A DNA stretch of 64,000 nt, taken from Phycisphaerae bacterium. Its GTDB lineage: Bacteria; Planctomycetota; Phycisphaerae; JAJVII01. Positions 35,282 to 43,845 of the stretch are shown here, one piece after another (position 1 is the stretch's first letter; the number at the start of each line of letters is the position of its first letter). The notes beneath the pieces are model-generated. The model saw nothing but the letters and a program-made list of their open reading frames with translations, was not told where the DNA came from and searched no databases. Position numbers and translations under genes: made by a program. The stretch is from the NCBI GenBank assembly GCA_022072085.1, contig JAJVII010000014.1, positions 1 to 64,000 on the forward strand, read 5' to 3'.

Positions 35282-36499
35282 GTGGCCCGCAACACATCAC
35301 TCTCCCGGACCGAGTGCCGCCGCCGCGCCCTGCTGGCGGCCGACTGGTTCTGCAACTCGCAGGTCGTCTCGCGCGAGCCGGCGCACGACGCCAATCACGG
35401 CCGCGCCGTCTACAACCACCACCTGACCAGCGGGCTGCTCTGCCGCGGGCTGAGCTGGAGCCAGGGCCGGGCCATCATGTGCCTGCTGGGCGCGTTCCAG
35501 GTCAGTGGCCGCCAGTGCTACGCCGACGCCGCGATCCGCGCCGGCGATTACCTGCGCTACGGCCTCCAGGTGACCGATCCGCGCGACCCGCGCATCCACG
35601 GCAGCTTCCGCGAGGAGATCCCCGCATCCCGCTTCTGCTATCCCCGCGACGGCATCGAGGGGGCCCTGGGCCTGCTCCTGCTGCACCTGGCGACCGGGCA
35701 GCGCGACTACCTCCAGCGGGCCGAGCTGTTTGCCAACTGGTATCTGCGGGTCGTGATGAACCGCCGGACCAACTGGCCTCGCAACGCGATCTACTTCGAC
35801 GAACCCCGGCGGATCATGGGCAAGGAGGCCTCTTTCCAGGCCGGCGGGGCGCCCTTCTTCTGGCACCTCTTCCAGGCGACGGGGAAGAAGAAGTACATCG
35901 CCCGCGGGCTCAAGCCGCTGGCCGACGGGTTGCTGGCCCGCTGGTTCGACCCGGCCAGCGGGATGATCGGCAGCAAGGCCGCGCCCGGCCATCACACCGG
36001 TGCCGGCGGGGCAGCCATCAACGACGACGGGGCGTCGATCGCCCTGACGTGCATGCACGCCGCGACCGGCCAGCGGAAGAGCGTCTACCTCGACGCCGCC
36101 GTCGCCAACGCCGGCTGGATCGTCGACCGCTGCCCGCGGCCGCTGCCCTCGTTCGCCGGCGTCGGCATGCAGGCGATCACGCTGACGGAGGTGTCGGCGA
36201 TGACCGGTGACCGGAAGTACGCCCGCTTCGCCGCCGGTCTGATGGCCGACCAGGTGAAACTCCAGGTGAACGCCCCGCGGCAGCCCGATCGCCACGGCGC
36301 CTTCCGCGGCGAGGACGAGCCGACGAAGTGGTACGTCCCCGGGTCGGACGGGCGGGAGTTCATCACCACCCGTTGCACCGCATACTCCGCGCTGGCGCTG
36401 CTGCGGCTGCACGGCGTGGCGATCGGCCCGGGCTACTCGGCCCGCGGGTTCGCCCGCTTCGCCAAGCCGATCGCGCTGACGGGGCCCTCGCCCAGGTGA
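35282..36499 (+). CDS. Alpha/alpha-toroid (six-hairpin) glycosidase-like protein
   Basis: A 405-residue protein from GTG 35282 with AAAGGAG seven bases upstream. The sequence alternates helical pairs of the type seen in six-hairpin glycosidases: GRAIMCLLGAFQVSGRQCY, EGALGLLLLHLATGQRDYL, ISLTEV-type turns and a closing TTRCTAYSALALLRLHG. I cannot assign catalytic acids, so the sugar substrate and even enzymatic activity are open. No signal peptide is seen. A GNAT gene follows 26 bases later. Confidence 0.6.
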   Translation: MARNTSLSRTECRRRALLAADWFCNSQVVSREPAHDANHGRAVYNHHLTSGLLCRGLSWSQGRAIMCLLGAFQVSGRQCYADAAIRAGDYLRYGLQVTDPRDPRIHGSFREEIPASRFCYPRDGIEGALGLLLLHLATGQRDYLQRAELFANWYLRVVMNRRTNWPRNAIYFDEPRRIMGKEASFQAGGAPFFWHLFQATGKKKYIARGLKPLADGLLARWFDPASGMIGSKAAPGHHTGAGGAAINDDGASIALTCMHAATGQRKSVYLDAAVANAGWIVDRCPRPLPSFAGVGMQAITLTEVSAMTGDRKYARFAAGLMADQVKLQVNAPRQPDRHGAFRGEDEPTKWYVPGSDGREFITTRCTAYSALALLRLHGVAIGPGYSARGFARFAKPIALTGPSPR

Positions 36500-36525
36500 A
36501 CCCGACCGACGAACCGGAGGCCGCC

Positions 36526-37629
36526 ATGTCCGACACGATCCGCCGCGCGACGCCCGAGGATCTGCCGGCCATCATCGCCCTGGCCAACCGTGTCTTCCGC
36601 GCCAGGCGGCAGGGCGACATGGGGGCCGAGTTCCCCGTGTTGTTCTCGGCAGCCAACGCGGGCAACCTCCACATGGTCGTCCGTGACGGCCGCGTCGTCA
36701 GCCACGTCGGCGTGCTGCGGTTCACGCAGTCCATCGACGACGTGGATGTGCCGGTCGCCTGCATCGGCGCGGTCTGCACGGACCCGGACTGCCGCGGGCA
36801 GGGGCTGGCCGGCGGGGCGCTGGAGTCGGCCATCGCCGACGCCCGCGCCCGCGGCGACGTGCTCATGCCCATCTCCGGGGCCCGCACGCTCTATACGCGG
36901 GTCAACGCCCTGAGCTATGGGCCGGAGTGGAAACTCACCGTGCCGCGGGCGGCGCTGGGGGCGGCGGCCGGTCGGCCTTTCGTCGAGGCCGACACGGATG
37001 CGGTTATTGCCCTGCACGAACGGCAGTCGGTCCGCTACGTCTTCGAGCGGCCGCGCTTCCTCTCGCGGCACGCCGCCCAACTCGGTGCGGGCATGGTATC
37101 GCAGGTGCGCGAATCGGGCGGCCGCGTCGAGGCCTGGGTGCTGGCCATGCCGGGCGCGGGGCCGTCTGCGCCGGTGAAGGGGCAGACCGCGCTGGTCGAT
37201 TTCGCCGGCGAGCCGGAGGCCGTCGCATCGCTGGCGGCCGGCGTGATGGACGCCGCCGGCGACGCGTCGCTGCTGGCCTGGCTGCCGTGGTACGAGCCGT
37301 CGCTGCGGCCGTTTCTGGCGACCCGCGCCCAGGCCTGCGAGGTGGTTCCACGCAACGGCCGCACGCTGCTGCTGCTGAACCCGTTGCGTCTGGTGGAACT
37401 GCTGGCCGATCGGTTGGCGCCGCTGTCGCCGCGGGTGTCCACGGGCGTATTGGAGTTGACGACGGGCGGCGGGACGGTCATCGCCAGGGATCCCGTGACG
37501 CTGCACCACCTGCTGTTCACCCAGCCCGACCACTGGCCCGGGCCGGTGATGATCGACCGCGCCCTCGCCCGCGGCCTGTTCCCCCACCTGCCGATCCCGA
37601 TCCCGGCGTACGGACTCTGCTACGTCTGA
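36526..37629 (+). CDS. GNAT-family N-acetyltransferase (Eis-like two-domain)
   Basis: A 367-residue protein from ATG 36526 (GGAGG upstream). The N-terminal GNAT domain holds the acetyl-CoA loop CTDPDCRGQGLAGGALESAI near residue 90 and starts IRRATPEDLPAIIALANRVF. A further ~200 residues with a second GNAT-like region resemble Eis-type proteins. The substrate is unknown. It probably forms a two-gene unit with the upstream toroid protein and is convergent with the GH13 gene. Confidence 0.78.
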   Translation: MSDTIRRATPEDLPAIIALANRVFRARRQGDMGAEFPVLFSAANAGNLHMVVRDGRVVSHVGVLRFTQSIDDVDVPVACIGAVCTDPDCRGQGLAGGALESAIADARARGDVLMPISGARTLYTRVNALSYGPEWKLTVPRAALGAAAGRPFVEADTDAVIALHERQSVRYVFERPRFLSRHAAQLGAGMVSQVRESGGRVEAWVLAMPGAGPSAPVKGQTALVDFAGEPEAVASLAAGVMDAAGDASLLAWLPWYEPSLRPFLATRAQACEVVPRNGRTLLLLNPLRLVELLADRLAPLSPRVSTGVLELTTGGGTVIARDPVTLHHLLFTQPDHWPGPVMIDRALARGLFPHLPIPIPAYGLCYV

Positions 37630-37637
37630 GCATTCCG

Positions 37638-39338
37638 TCACATCCCTGTTAGCAGCCAGCGCACCTGGTAGGGGGCCAGTTCGAGGTGGGGGCGTTCCAC
37701 CCGTTGATCGGAGAGCAGATCGATTGTCCCCGCCGCAACCGGCGCATCCACGCGTTGCGGGCCAGCCGTCATGTTGTGCAGGGCGAGGATGGATTGGCCG
37801 CTCGCCTCGTCGGTTCGGCGGACGGCGAAGACCGACGGGCCCAGATCGAGCACCTGCTGGGCGGCGTCGGGGTGGAAGGCGGCCTGTCGGCGGCGGACCG
37901 CGAGCATCCGGGCCATCCGTGCGAGCACGCGGGCCCGTAGCGAGCCCGGGTCGGCCAACGCGCGGGCCAGTTCGCCGGCGTGCAGGGTCGCGCGGTTGAT
38001 GCTGCGGGCCCTGCCGGTTCGGCGCACCCCCTCCAGGTCGTTGCGCGACCCGACGAGGCTGTGGATGTAGACCCCCGGCAGGCCCAGCAGGCACATCGGG
38101 ATCGCCTGCGAGCAGCAGAAGCGGTCGATCTGGAGGGCCTCCGGCTCGGCGGCGGCCGGGTCGTTTACCGCGTCGAAGTAGTTGAGGTTGAGTTCGTACG
38201 GGCTGACGCTGCCGTCGGCGTTGCGTTTGCCGGTGACGTCGCCGCCGTGTCGGCGGGCCAGGTCGCAGAGCATCGCCCGCTCGCTCTCGGGCAGGATGCC
38301 CTCGGTCGGCCTCATGCCGATGCCGTCGTGCGTCGCGGTGATGTTCAGGTAGGTCGCGGGCCCGTCGATCCGCTCAATGCCCGCGGCCCACGCGGCCAGC
38401 GTCCGGGCGTCGCCGCGGACCAGGGCGTGCAGGATCAGCGGCGGCAGCGCGAAGTTGTAGATCATCTGGGCCTCGTCGCCGCGGTCGCCGAAGTAGACGA
38501 CGTTCTCGCGGTGGGGCACGTTGGTCTCGGTCAGCAGCAGCACCCAGGGGGCGGCCGCGTCCAGCACGTCGCGGATCAGCCGGATCAGCTCGTGCGTCTG
38601 CGGCAGGTGGGCGCAGCTCGTGCCGAGCTGTTTCCAGAGGTACGGGATCGCGTCCAGCCGAAGCATCGACGCACCGCGGGCGGCGTAGCCCAGCAGCACG
38701 CCGAGGATTTCCAGCAGGACGTCGGGGTTGGCGAAGTTCAGGTCCACCTGGTCGGGCCCGAACGTGGTCCACAGCCACCGCGGGCCGCTGGCTGTCTCGT
38801 AGCAGTGCAGCAGCGGCAGGTTCCGCGTTCGCAGCACCGAGGAGGTGTCCGTGTCCGGCGGCAGGGCGATGAAGAAGTCGCGGGCGGCTGACTCGCCCGC
38901 GCAGTAGCGCTGCATGTAGACCGACGACGCCGACGCGTGGTTGATCACCGCGTCGAAGACCAGCCGATAGTCGCCGGCCAGCCGCTCGATGTCGCTCCAG
39001 TCGCCAACGGCTGGGTCGACCGCGCGGTAGTCGGTCACCGCGAACCCGTCATCGCTGGTGTAGGGGTAGAAGGGCAGCAGGTGAACGAAGGTGAACAGGT
39101 CGCCGACGTGGCCGGCGAGGAATCGGTGCAGGTCGGCCAGCGGCGGGCCGTCGCCGGCGACGGAGTGGGCGTAGGCGATCAGCAGGGCGTCGGCCTGCGA
39201 CCAGCCGCGGGGCCGCGGCGGCAGGGCGCAATAGCGGTCAACCAGCGCCTCGACCCCCGGCAGGGTGTCCCGGGCCGCCGGGCGGCCGTAGACGAACGCC
39301 AGCCGACGGGCGATGCGATCTCGCAGTCGCGGTTCCAT
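37638..39338 (-). CDS. GH13 sugar phosphorylase-like enzyme (sucrose phosphorylase subfamily)
   Basis: A 566-residue (beta/alpha)8 enzyme. LPFYPYTSDDGFAVTDYRAV near residue 88 and FDAVINHASASS near 130 mark the GH13_18 subfamily. The nucleophile is in MLRLDAIPYLWK, the acid/base in LLLTETNVPHREN, and the transition-state pair in ATHDGIGMRP. GH13_18 members phosphorolyse sucrose, glucosylglycerate or sucrose 6-phosphate; which one applies here cannot be decided. A phosphorylase role fits the sugar-kinase genes at 46-53 kb. Confidence 0.88.
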   Translation of the reverse strand: MEPRLRDRIARRLAFVYGRPAARDTLPGVEALVDRYCALPPRPRGWSQADALLIAYAHSVAGDGPPLADLHRFLAGHVGDLFTFVHLLPFYPYTSDDGFAVTDYRAVDPAVGDWSDIERLAGDYRLVFDAVINHASASSVYMQRYCAGESAARDFFIALPPDTDTSSVLRTRNLPLLHCYETASGPRWLWTTFGPDQVDLNFANPDVLLEILGVLLGYAARGASMLRLDAIPYLWKQLGTSCAHLPQTHELIRLIRDVLDAAAPWVLLLTETNVPHRENVVYFGDRGDEAQMIYNFALPPLILHALVRGDARTLAAWAAGIERIDGPATYLNITATHDGIGMRPTEGILPESERAMLCDLARRHGGDVTGKRNADGSVSPYELNLNYFDAVNDPAAAEPEALQIDRFCCSQAIPMCLLGLPGVYIHSLVGSRNDLEGVRRTGRARSINRATLHAGELARALADPGSLRARVLARMARMLAVRRRQAAFHPDAAQQVLDLGPSVFAVRRTDEASGQSILALHNMTAGPQRVDAPVAAGTIDLLSDQRVERPHLELAPYQVRWLLTGM

Positions 39339-39387
39339 GCCGGGAGTATGCGAGTCGTCCGGCGCCGACGCAAGGGGAACTCGAACG

Positions 39388-40047
39388 TCAGCGATCCAGC
39401 CCGGCCCAGACGGCGTCGATCTGGGCGTTGCTCGCGGACGAGCCGCCGGAGAAGCCCGAAGCGGTGAACAGGTCGAGCACGTCGGTTCGGTAGTCCACGC
39501 CGCCGTCGGAGTAGAGGACGTTGACGCCCGTCGCGTGCTGATACTGCACGTGGGTGGGGGAGACGATCAGGTCGGCGGCCATCGCCGTGCCGCCGCTGAC
39601 GGTGCTCAGGTGGGTCAGCCCGTTGCCGCTGACCGGCAGGGCCCGGCGGCTGTAGCAGGTCCGCCCGGGCTCGCCGGGCCAGGGGTTGGCCGGCGTGTCG
39701 TATTGGAAGCTGGCGCTGGTCATCGAGGGGCAGTAGAGCATTCCGGCGCCCGAGAAGTGCTCGTCGGCAGCCACCGCGGACCAGGCCTCGACCGCCGGCA
39801 GCGGCCCGACGAAGTAGTTGCGCGACCGCTGCGTCTGCGTGCTGCCGACCGGCGGCAGGAAGCCGTTGTGCCGGGCCGCGTAGTCGGCCAGGGCGATGCC
39901 GATGAAGTGCAGATTCCGCCCGCAGCCGGAGCGGCGGGCCGCCTCGCGGGCCTGGCCGGCTGTCGGCAGGATAATGCTCAACAGCACCGTGATGATAGCC
40001 ACGACGGTGAGCACTTCGATGAGTGTGAATCCCCGACGCGTGTGCAC
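39388..40047 (-). CDS. DUF1559-type prepilin with H-X9-DG motif
   Basis: A 219-residue protein from GTG 40047 (GAGGGG upstream): [23 protein letters not shown] is a prepilin signal. [13 protein letters not shown] near the C-terminus fits the H-X9-DG pattern of the large prepilin family typical of Planctomycetota and Verrucomicrobia. The frame remains open to about 40353, with a hydrophobic stretch ([19 protein letters not shown]), so a longer form is possible, but a 75-residue leader would be abnormal. It stands apart from the pil cluster. Confidence 0.75.
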   Translation of the reverse strand: MHTRRGFTLIEVLTVVAIITVLLSIILPTAGQAREAARRSGCGRNLHFIGIALADYAARHNGFLPPVGSTQTQRSRNYFVGPLPAVEAWSAVAADEHFSGAGMLYCPSMTSASFQYDTPANPWPGEPGRTCYSRRALPVSGNGLTHLSTVSGGTAMAADLIVSPTHVQYQHATGVNVLYSDGGVDYRTDVLDLFTASGFSGGSSASNAQIDAVWAGLDR

Positions 40048-40436
40048 TGCGCACCCCTCGACGCCCCAAGAACGCCTGCCGGCATCCAGTATCGCCCCAA
40101 GCGTGCGATCGATCAAGGGCGCGTCGGGAAGGAGGCGATCATTGCGGCCGCATCGCGGCGCGGGTCGCATCCAGGCCACCGCCAGCGCGGGCCCCAGCAA
40201 CAGCGCGAACTCGCCCAGCACGAGCAGGCGGTCCGGCGTCATCCGCGGGTCAACCAATCGGGGGGGCCGCGGTTTGCGCGAAGCATGATGCATGCACTCA
40301 CCCTTTCTCTCTGCGGGCCGCACGGCGAGGCTGGCCGGCGTGCATTCCGTCATGACATGGCGATGTCCGGGACAGGTCAGAGCGCCGTGGGATTACGGTC
40401 AGGTCTGAGCCATTGGCTGGCTTGAAGGCGGGGCGC

Positions 40437-40470
40437 AAAAAAAAGATGCCGCGCTGCTCTGCGGCATCGG
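40437..40470 (-). terminator. Strong intrinsic terminator
   Basis: On the minus strand, GATGCCGC-AGAGCAGC-GCGGCATC is followed by eight T residues. The nearest upstream minus-strand gene ends 430 bases away at 40903, so it more likely terminates the structured transcript proposed at 40445-40785. Confidence 0.85.
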
Positions 40471-40785
40471 TGTTAAGTGCCAGCCGACCCAAAGGGGGCC
40501 GACCAGCGGGATGGTCGCGAACGACCGACGGTCCGTTGCTCGGGTCCGCCGGAGGTTCGTCACTGATCGGCGGCGCGGTGTTCTGCCCGCCGGTTGGCCA
40601 GGTCGATGTTCTGACCCGCCTCTACTCGCAGGCCGATGCTCTGGCCCGCGTGCGGTCGGCCGACGTTCTGGCCGATCGCTTGAGCGGACGGTGTTCTGTC
40701 CGCCCGGTAGCCCGGCCCGCGAAATTCTGGGGGCCGGGGTTGTCTTCGCGCTTCCGTCAGTGCAGACACTCCTGACTGTCGGAAG
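40445..40785 (-). ncRNA. Candidate structured RNA: tandem hairpins with shared loop
   Basis: No credible gene. Read on the plus strand, hairpins recur every 27-31 bases with an 8-base loop close to GATGTTCT and stems that change in compensating fashion: GGTC/GACC (40601-40616), GGCC/GGCC (40631-40646), GGCC/GGCC extended by C-G and T-A (40656-40675), GCGGAC/GTCCGC (40684-40703). A partial copy is at 40573-40588, and a stronger CCCGGCCC/GGGCCGGG stem with loop end TTCT at 40711-40738. A CTTCCGTCAG hairpin is at 40751-40785, and a GGTCG-TTCG-CGACC hairpin (minus strand) at 40513-40526. The intrinsic terminator at 40470-40437 sets the strand. A TATGAT box at 40820-40815 could start it. Confidence 0.5.
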
Positions 40786-40902
40786 GTTGGTCTCTTCTCG
40801 TCCCCTCCGCCAATATCATAGGCCGCCCAAGTTAAGCGAGCGCTAACGAATGGTGAAGAGCATAAGAAAACCCCAGCAAAAGCGTCGGTCCCGCCCAGCG
40901 GC

Positions 40903-41697
40903 TCAAACCGCGATGGATTCCCCGCCGTCGAGCCATATCTCCGTGCCCGTGATGTGGTCCGCGGCGTCGCTGACCAGGAACAGCACCAGCCGGGCGACCT
41001 GCTCGCCGGACGCGGCGCCGGCGGGAACCTTCCCGTCGCCCAGCGGCATGCGGCCGCGCGGGAACTCGTGCGGGATGCGGATGCTATCGCGGTTGCGGTT
41101 CCAGGTGTTCCGGTCCAGGTCGGTATTCACGCTGCCCGGACAGACGGCGTTGACGCGGATGCGGCTGCGCCCAAGTTCGACCGCCAGCATCTTGGTCATG
41201 GCGACCTGGCCGGCTTTGGAGGCCGAGTAGGCGGTTGCCCCGGTCATGCCGAAACAGCGCGTGCCGTTGATCGACGAGCAGATGACGATCGCCCCGCCGC
41301 CGGCGGCCTTGAGATGCGGCACGGCGTACTTGATGGTGAGGAACGTGCCCTTGAGGTTGATGTCGAGGGTTTGGTCCCACTCGGCCTCGGCCAGTTCCTC
41401 GATGGGGCAGCGCATGCCGTTGACGCCTGCGTTGGCAAAGACAATGTCCAGCCGCCCGAACGCCTGCACGGTCCGGGCCACCGCCGCCTCGACGTCGGCT
41501 GACACGCTCACGTCGCCGGGGACGGCCAGGGCCTCGCCGCCGGCGGCGCGGATGGCGTCGGCGACGCGCTGGAGCGTGTCGGCCCGGCGGCCCATGACGG
41601 CGACCTTCGCCCCTTCGGCCGCCATCAGCCTGGCCGACGCCTCGCCGATGCCGCTGCCCCCGCCAGTGATCAGCGCGACGCGATTCTTCAATTGCAT
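40903..41697 (-). CDS. Short-chain dehydrogenase/reductase
   Basis: A 264-residue classical SDR. The NAD(P)-binding TGGGSGIGEASA is at residues 11-22, NAG at about 90, the catalytic Ser in CSSINGTR, and the Tyr-Lys pair in AYSASKAGQ. The C-terminus ITGTEIWLDGGESIAV is the usual SDR end. ATG 41697 has GGAGC upstream. The substrate is unknown. Confidence 0.92.
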   Translation of the reverse strand: MQLKNRVALITGGGSGIGEASARLMAAEGAKVAVMGRRADTLQRVADAIRAAGGEALAVPGDVSVSADVEAAVARTVQAFGRLDIVFANAGVNGMRCPIEELAEAEWDQTLDINLKGTFLTIKYAVPHLKAAGGGAIVICSSINGTRCFGMTGATAYSASKAGQVAMTKMLAVELGRSRIRVNAVCPGSVNTDLDRNTWNRNRDSIRIPHEFPRGRMPLGDGKVPAGAASGEQVARLVLFLVSDAADHITGTEIWLDGGESIAV

Positions 41698-41771
41698 GAC
41701 GGGCTCCTTAGGCTGGTGTGCCGCCAGCGTATCGGCCCGCCGCCCGTGCGACAAGCGGGCGGCCCGGCGTC

Positions 41772-41799
41772 TTGCCAGCGGGACCGGGGCGGCTAGAAT
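41772..41799 (+). promoter_or_regulatory. Promoter of the 41818 gene
   Basis: TTGCCA (41772-41777), 16 bases, then TAGAAT (41794-41799). The predicted transcript starts just before the GGAGG ribosome-binding site, giving a leader of about 12 bases. Confidence 0.6.
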
Positions 41800-41817
41800 A
41801 CGCGACGGAGGTTGAGC

Positions 41818-42120
41818 ATGAGCGTGCTGGCCGAGTTCTCCATCGCGCCGCTCGGCTGCGGCGAGAGCGTCAGCGAATACGTCGCCCGGGCGACGAAGAT
41901 CGTGCAGTCCAGCGGGCTGGGGCACGAGTTGCACGCGATGGGGACGATCATCGAGGCCGACACGTTCGAGCAGGCGATGGCGGTCATCGGCCAGTGCTAC
42001 CAGGCGGTGGCCGCCGACTGCAACCGCGTCAGCGTGACGATCAAGATCGACGCCCGGAAAGGGCGCGTCGGCGGACTGGCGGGCAAGGTGGCCCGCGTGA
42101 AGGAACGACTCGGCCGGTGA
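41818..42120 (+). CDS. MTH1187/UPF0045-family thiamine-binding-like protein
   Basis: A 100-residue ferredoxin-like-fold protein. VLAEFSIAPLGCGESVSEYV and the central HELHAMGTIIEAD match the UPF0045 (YqgV/MTH1187) family, some members of which bind thiamine. ATG 41818 follows GGAGG by six bases. It probably begins a unit with the flavin reductase and the siroheme decarboxylase-like gene. Confidence 0.82.
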   Translation: MSVLAEFSIAPLGCGESVSEYVARATKIVQSSGLGHELHAMGTIIEADTFEQAMAVIGQCYQAVAADCNRVSVTIKIDARKGRVGGLAGKVARVKERLGR

Positions 42121-42178
42121 CGGGGAATGCGTTGGCCCCGGCGGACCGGCGTCAAACCAATTCATCAGAGGATACGCA

Positions 42179-42664
42179 ATGGGCGATGGCAAGCGGGATT
42201 CGGTCGGCGAAGCGATCGGCAAGATTGCCTCGGGCGTGGCGGTGCTCACCGCCGCCGACGACCAGAAGCGGACCGGCGTGCTGGTGAGCTGGGTTCAGCA
42301 GGTCAGCTTCGAGCCGCCGATGATCATGGTCGCGGTCAAGAAGGGCCGCCCGGTCGAGTCGCGGATCGCCGCGGGCAAGCGGTTTGCGGTCTGCGTGCTC
42401 TCGGAGGACGACAACGACCTGATGCGCCACTTCAGCCGCGGCTACGAGCTGGACGAGGACGCCTTCCGCGGACTCAAGGTCGCCACCGCCTCCACCGGCG
42501 CGCCGGTCGTCACCGAAGCGATGGCCTACATGGACTGCAAGCTGACGGCCACCTCCACCGCCGGTGACCACAACCTCTACATCGGACAGGTCGTCGACGG
42601 CAAGGTGACGGACCCGGCCCGCCGACCGATGGTCCACATCCGCAAGACCGGGCTGAGCTATTGA
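42179..42664 (+). CDS. Flavin reductase-like FMN-binding protein
   Basis: A 161-residue split-barrel flavoprotein. IASGVAVLTAADDQKRTGVL and VSWVQQVSFEPPMIMVAVKK are the FMN-binding motifs of the flavin reductase-like family, and RFAVCVLSEDDNDLMRHF follows as expected. It is close in type to high-molecular-weight rubredoxin-like or flavoredoxin reductases. AGAGGA precedes the ATG. Its stop is one base from the next gene, suggesting coupling. Confidence 0.85.
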   Translation: MGDGKRDSVGEAIGKIASGVAVLTAADDQKRTGVLVSWVQQVSFEPPMIMVAVKKGRPVESRIAAGKRFAVCVLSEDDNDLMRHFSRGYELDEDAFRGLKVATASTGAPVVTEAMAYMDCKLTATSTAGDHNLYIGQVVDGKVTDPARRPMVHIRKTGLSY

Positions 42665-42665
42665 G

Positions 42666-43736
42666 TTGCCTGTGCAGCCGCCGACCGACCAGTTCGATCC
42701 GCTCGACCAGCGCCTGCTCAACGAACTCCAGGCGGGAGTGCCGCTGACGGCGGACCCCTTCGCCGTGCTGGCCGATCGGCTGGGCGGCGACGCCGACGAC
42801 CTGCTGGCCCGCGTGCGGCGGATGAAGGAGCGGAAGGTCGTCCGGCAGATATCGGGCATCTTCGACACCCGGGCGCTGGGCTACGTCGGCTCGCTGGTCG
42901 CGGCGAAATACGAGCCCAGCCGTCTGGAAGCGGCGGCCGAGGTCGTCAGCGCCCACCCCGGCGTCTCGCACAACTACGAGCGCAACCACCCCTTCAACCT
43001 CTGGTACACCCTGGCCGTGCCGCCCGACAGCCGCCTGGGCCTGGAGCGGACCGTGGACCTCCTGCACGCCCAGAGCGCCGCCCAGGCCACACGGCTGCTG
43101 CCGACGCTGCGGCTGTTCAAGATCGGCGTGAAGTTCGACATGACCGGCAGCCGGCAGGTCGGCGAGCAGGCCGACGACGACACGCCCGCGTACAGCGAAG
43201 CCGACCAGGCGGCTGCGGCACAGCACCCCGTCACCGATCGCGACAAGGCGATGATCCGCGCCCTCCAGCGCGACCTGCCGCTGACTCGCGAGCCGTTCGC
43301 GGAACTGGCCCGCGGCGAAGGCGTGGCGGCGGATGAACTGCTGGCGGCGGCGGCGCGGTTCCTGGATCGCCGGCAGATGCGGCGGTTCGCCGCGGTGATC
43401 CGCCACCGCCAGGCCGGCTTCGGCGCCAACGCGATGGGAGTCTGGGCCGTGCCCGAGGGGCGCATCGACGAGGTCGGCCGACAACTGGCCGCCTTCAAGG
43501 CGGTCAGCCACTGCTACCTGAGGCCGAGCTACCCCGACTGGCCCTACAACATCTTCACGATGGTGCACGCCCGCTCGAAGGAGGAGTGCGAGGCCGAACT
43601 GGCGGCGATGGCCGACGCGACCGGCATCACCCAGCGCGGCGCGCTCTACTCGACGCGCGAGTTCAAGAAGGTCCGCGTGAAGTATTTCGTGGGCGACACC
43701 GAGGCGTGGGAGGCGACGCACGGCAATGTCGAATGA
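42666..43736 (+). CDS. Siroheme decarboxylase-like, fused two-unit (AhbA-AhbB/NirDL type)
   Basis: About 356 residues built from two Lrp/AsnC-like units, each a helix-turn-helix followed by a ferredoxin-like domain. Unit 1 contains RQISGIFDTRALGYV and VSHNYERNHPFNLWYTL; unit 2 contains RRFAAVIRHRQAGFGAN and VSHCYLRPSYPDWPYNIFTM. These match siroheme decarboxylase subunits, which make didecarboxysiroheme. Fusion of the two partners in one chain is the oddity. The start is uncertain (TTG 42666 or GTG 42672). The closing NVE and the stop lie in the GTCGAATG intergenic repeat. Confidence 0.75.
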   Translation: MPVQPPTDQFDPLDQRLLNELQAGVPLTADPFAVLADRLGGDADDLLARVRRMKERKVVRQISGIFDTRALGYVGSLVAAKYEPSRLEAAAEVVSAHPGVSHNYERNHPFNLWYTLAVPPDSRLGLERTVDLLHAQSAAQATRLLPTLRLFKIGVKFDMTGSRQVGEQADDDTPAYSEADQAAAAQHPVTDRDKAMIRALQRDLPLTREPFAELARGEGVAADELLAAAARFLDRRQMRRFAAVIRHRQAGFGANAMGVWAVPEGRIDEVGRQLAAFKAVSHCYLRPSYPDWPYNIFTMVHARSKEECEAELAAMADATGITQRGALYSTREFKKVRVKYFVGDTEAWEATHGNVE

Positions 43737-43845
43737 CGAATGCCCAATGACGAATGAAGACCCGGCCGGCGCCCTCATTCGTGATTGGTGTTTCGTCATT
43801 TGTCATTGATTCGACATTCGACATTCGTCATTCGACATTGCCCAT
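43727..43845. repeat. GTCGAATGACGAATG inverted word repeat
   Basis: AATGTCGAATGACGAATGCC and CATTCGACATTCGTCATTCG bracket a gap between two converging siroheme decarboxylase-like genes. Both genes end inside it: the plus gene gains its final codons and stop, and the minus gene gains the tail MSNDECRMSNQ. Confidence 0.85.

Noticed and set aside
40048-40353. N-terminal extension of the 39388 prepilin
   Set aside because: It would put about 75-100 residues before the prepilin cleavage site, far beyond normal leaders, and a GTG with a GAGGGG site lies immediately before the signal.
40570-40730. Possible CRISPR array
   Set aside because: Units vary from 27 to 31 bases, only the ~8-base loop is conserved, there are no spacers of fixed length, and no cas gene is nearby.
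40560-40769. A 69-codon minus-strand frame through the hairpin array
   Set aside because: It starts at GTG with a badly spaced ribosome-binding site, and its pseudo-repeats simply reflect the DNA repeats. The compensating stem changes fit RNA structure better than protein.
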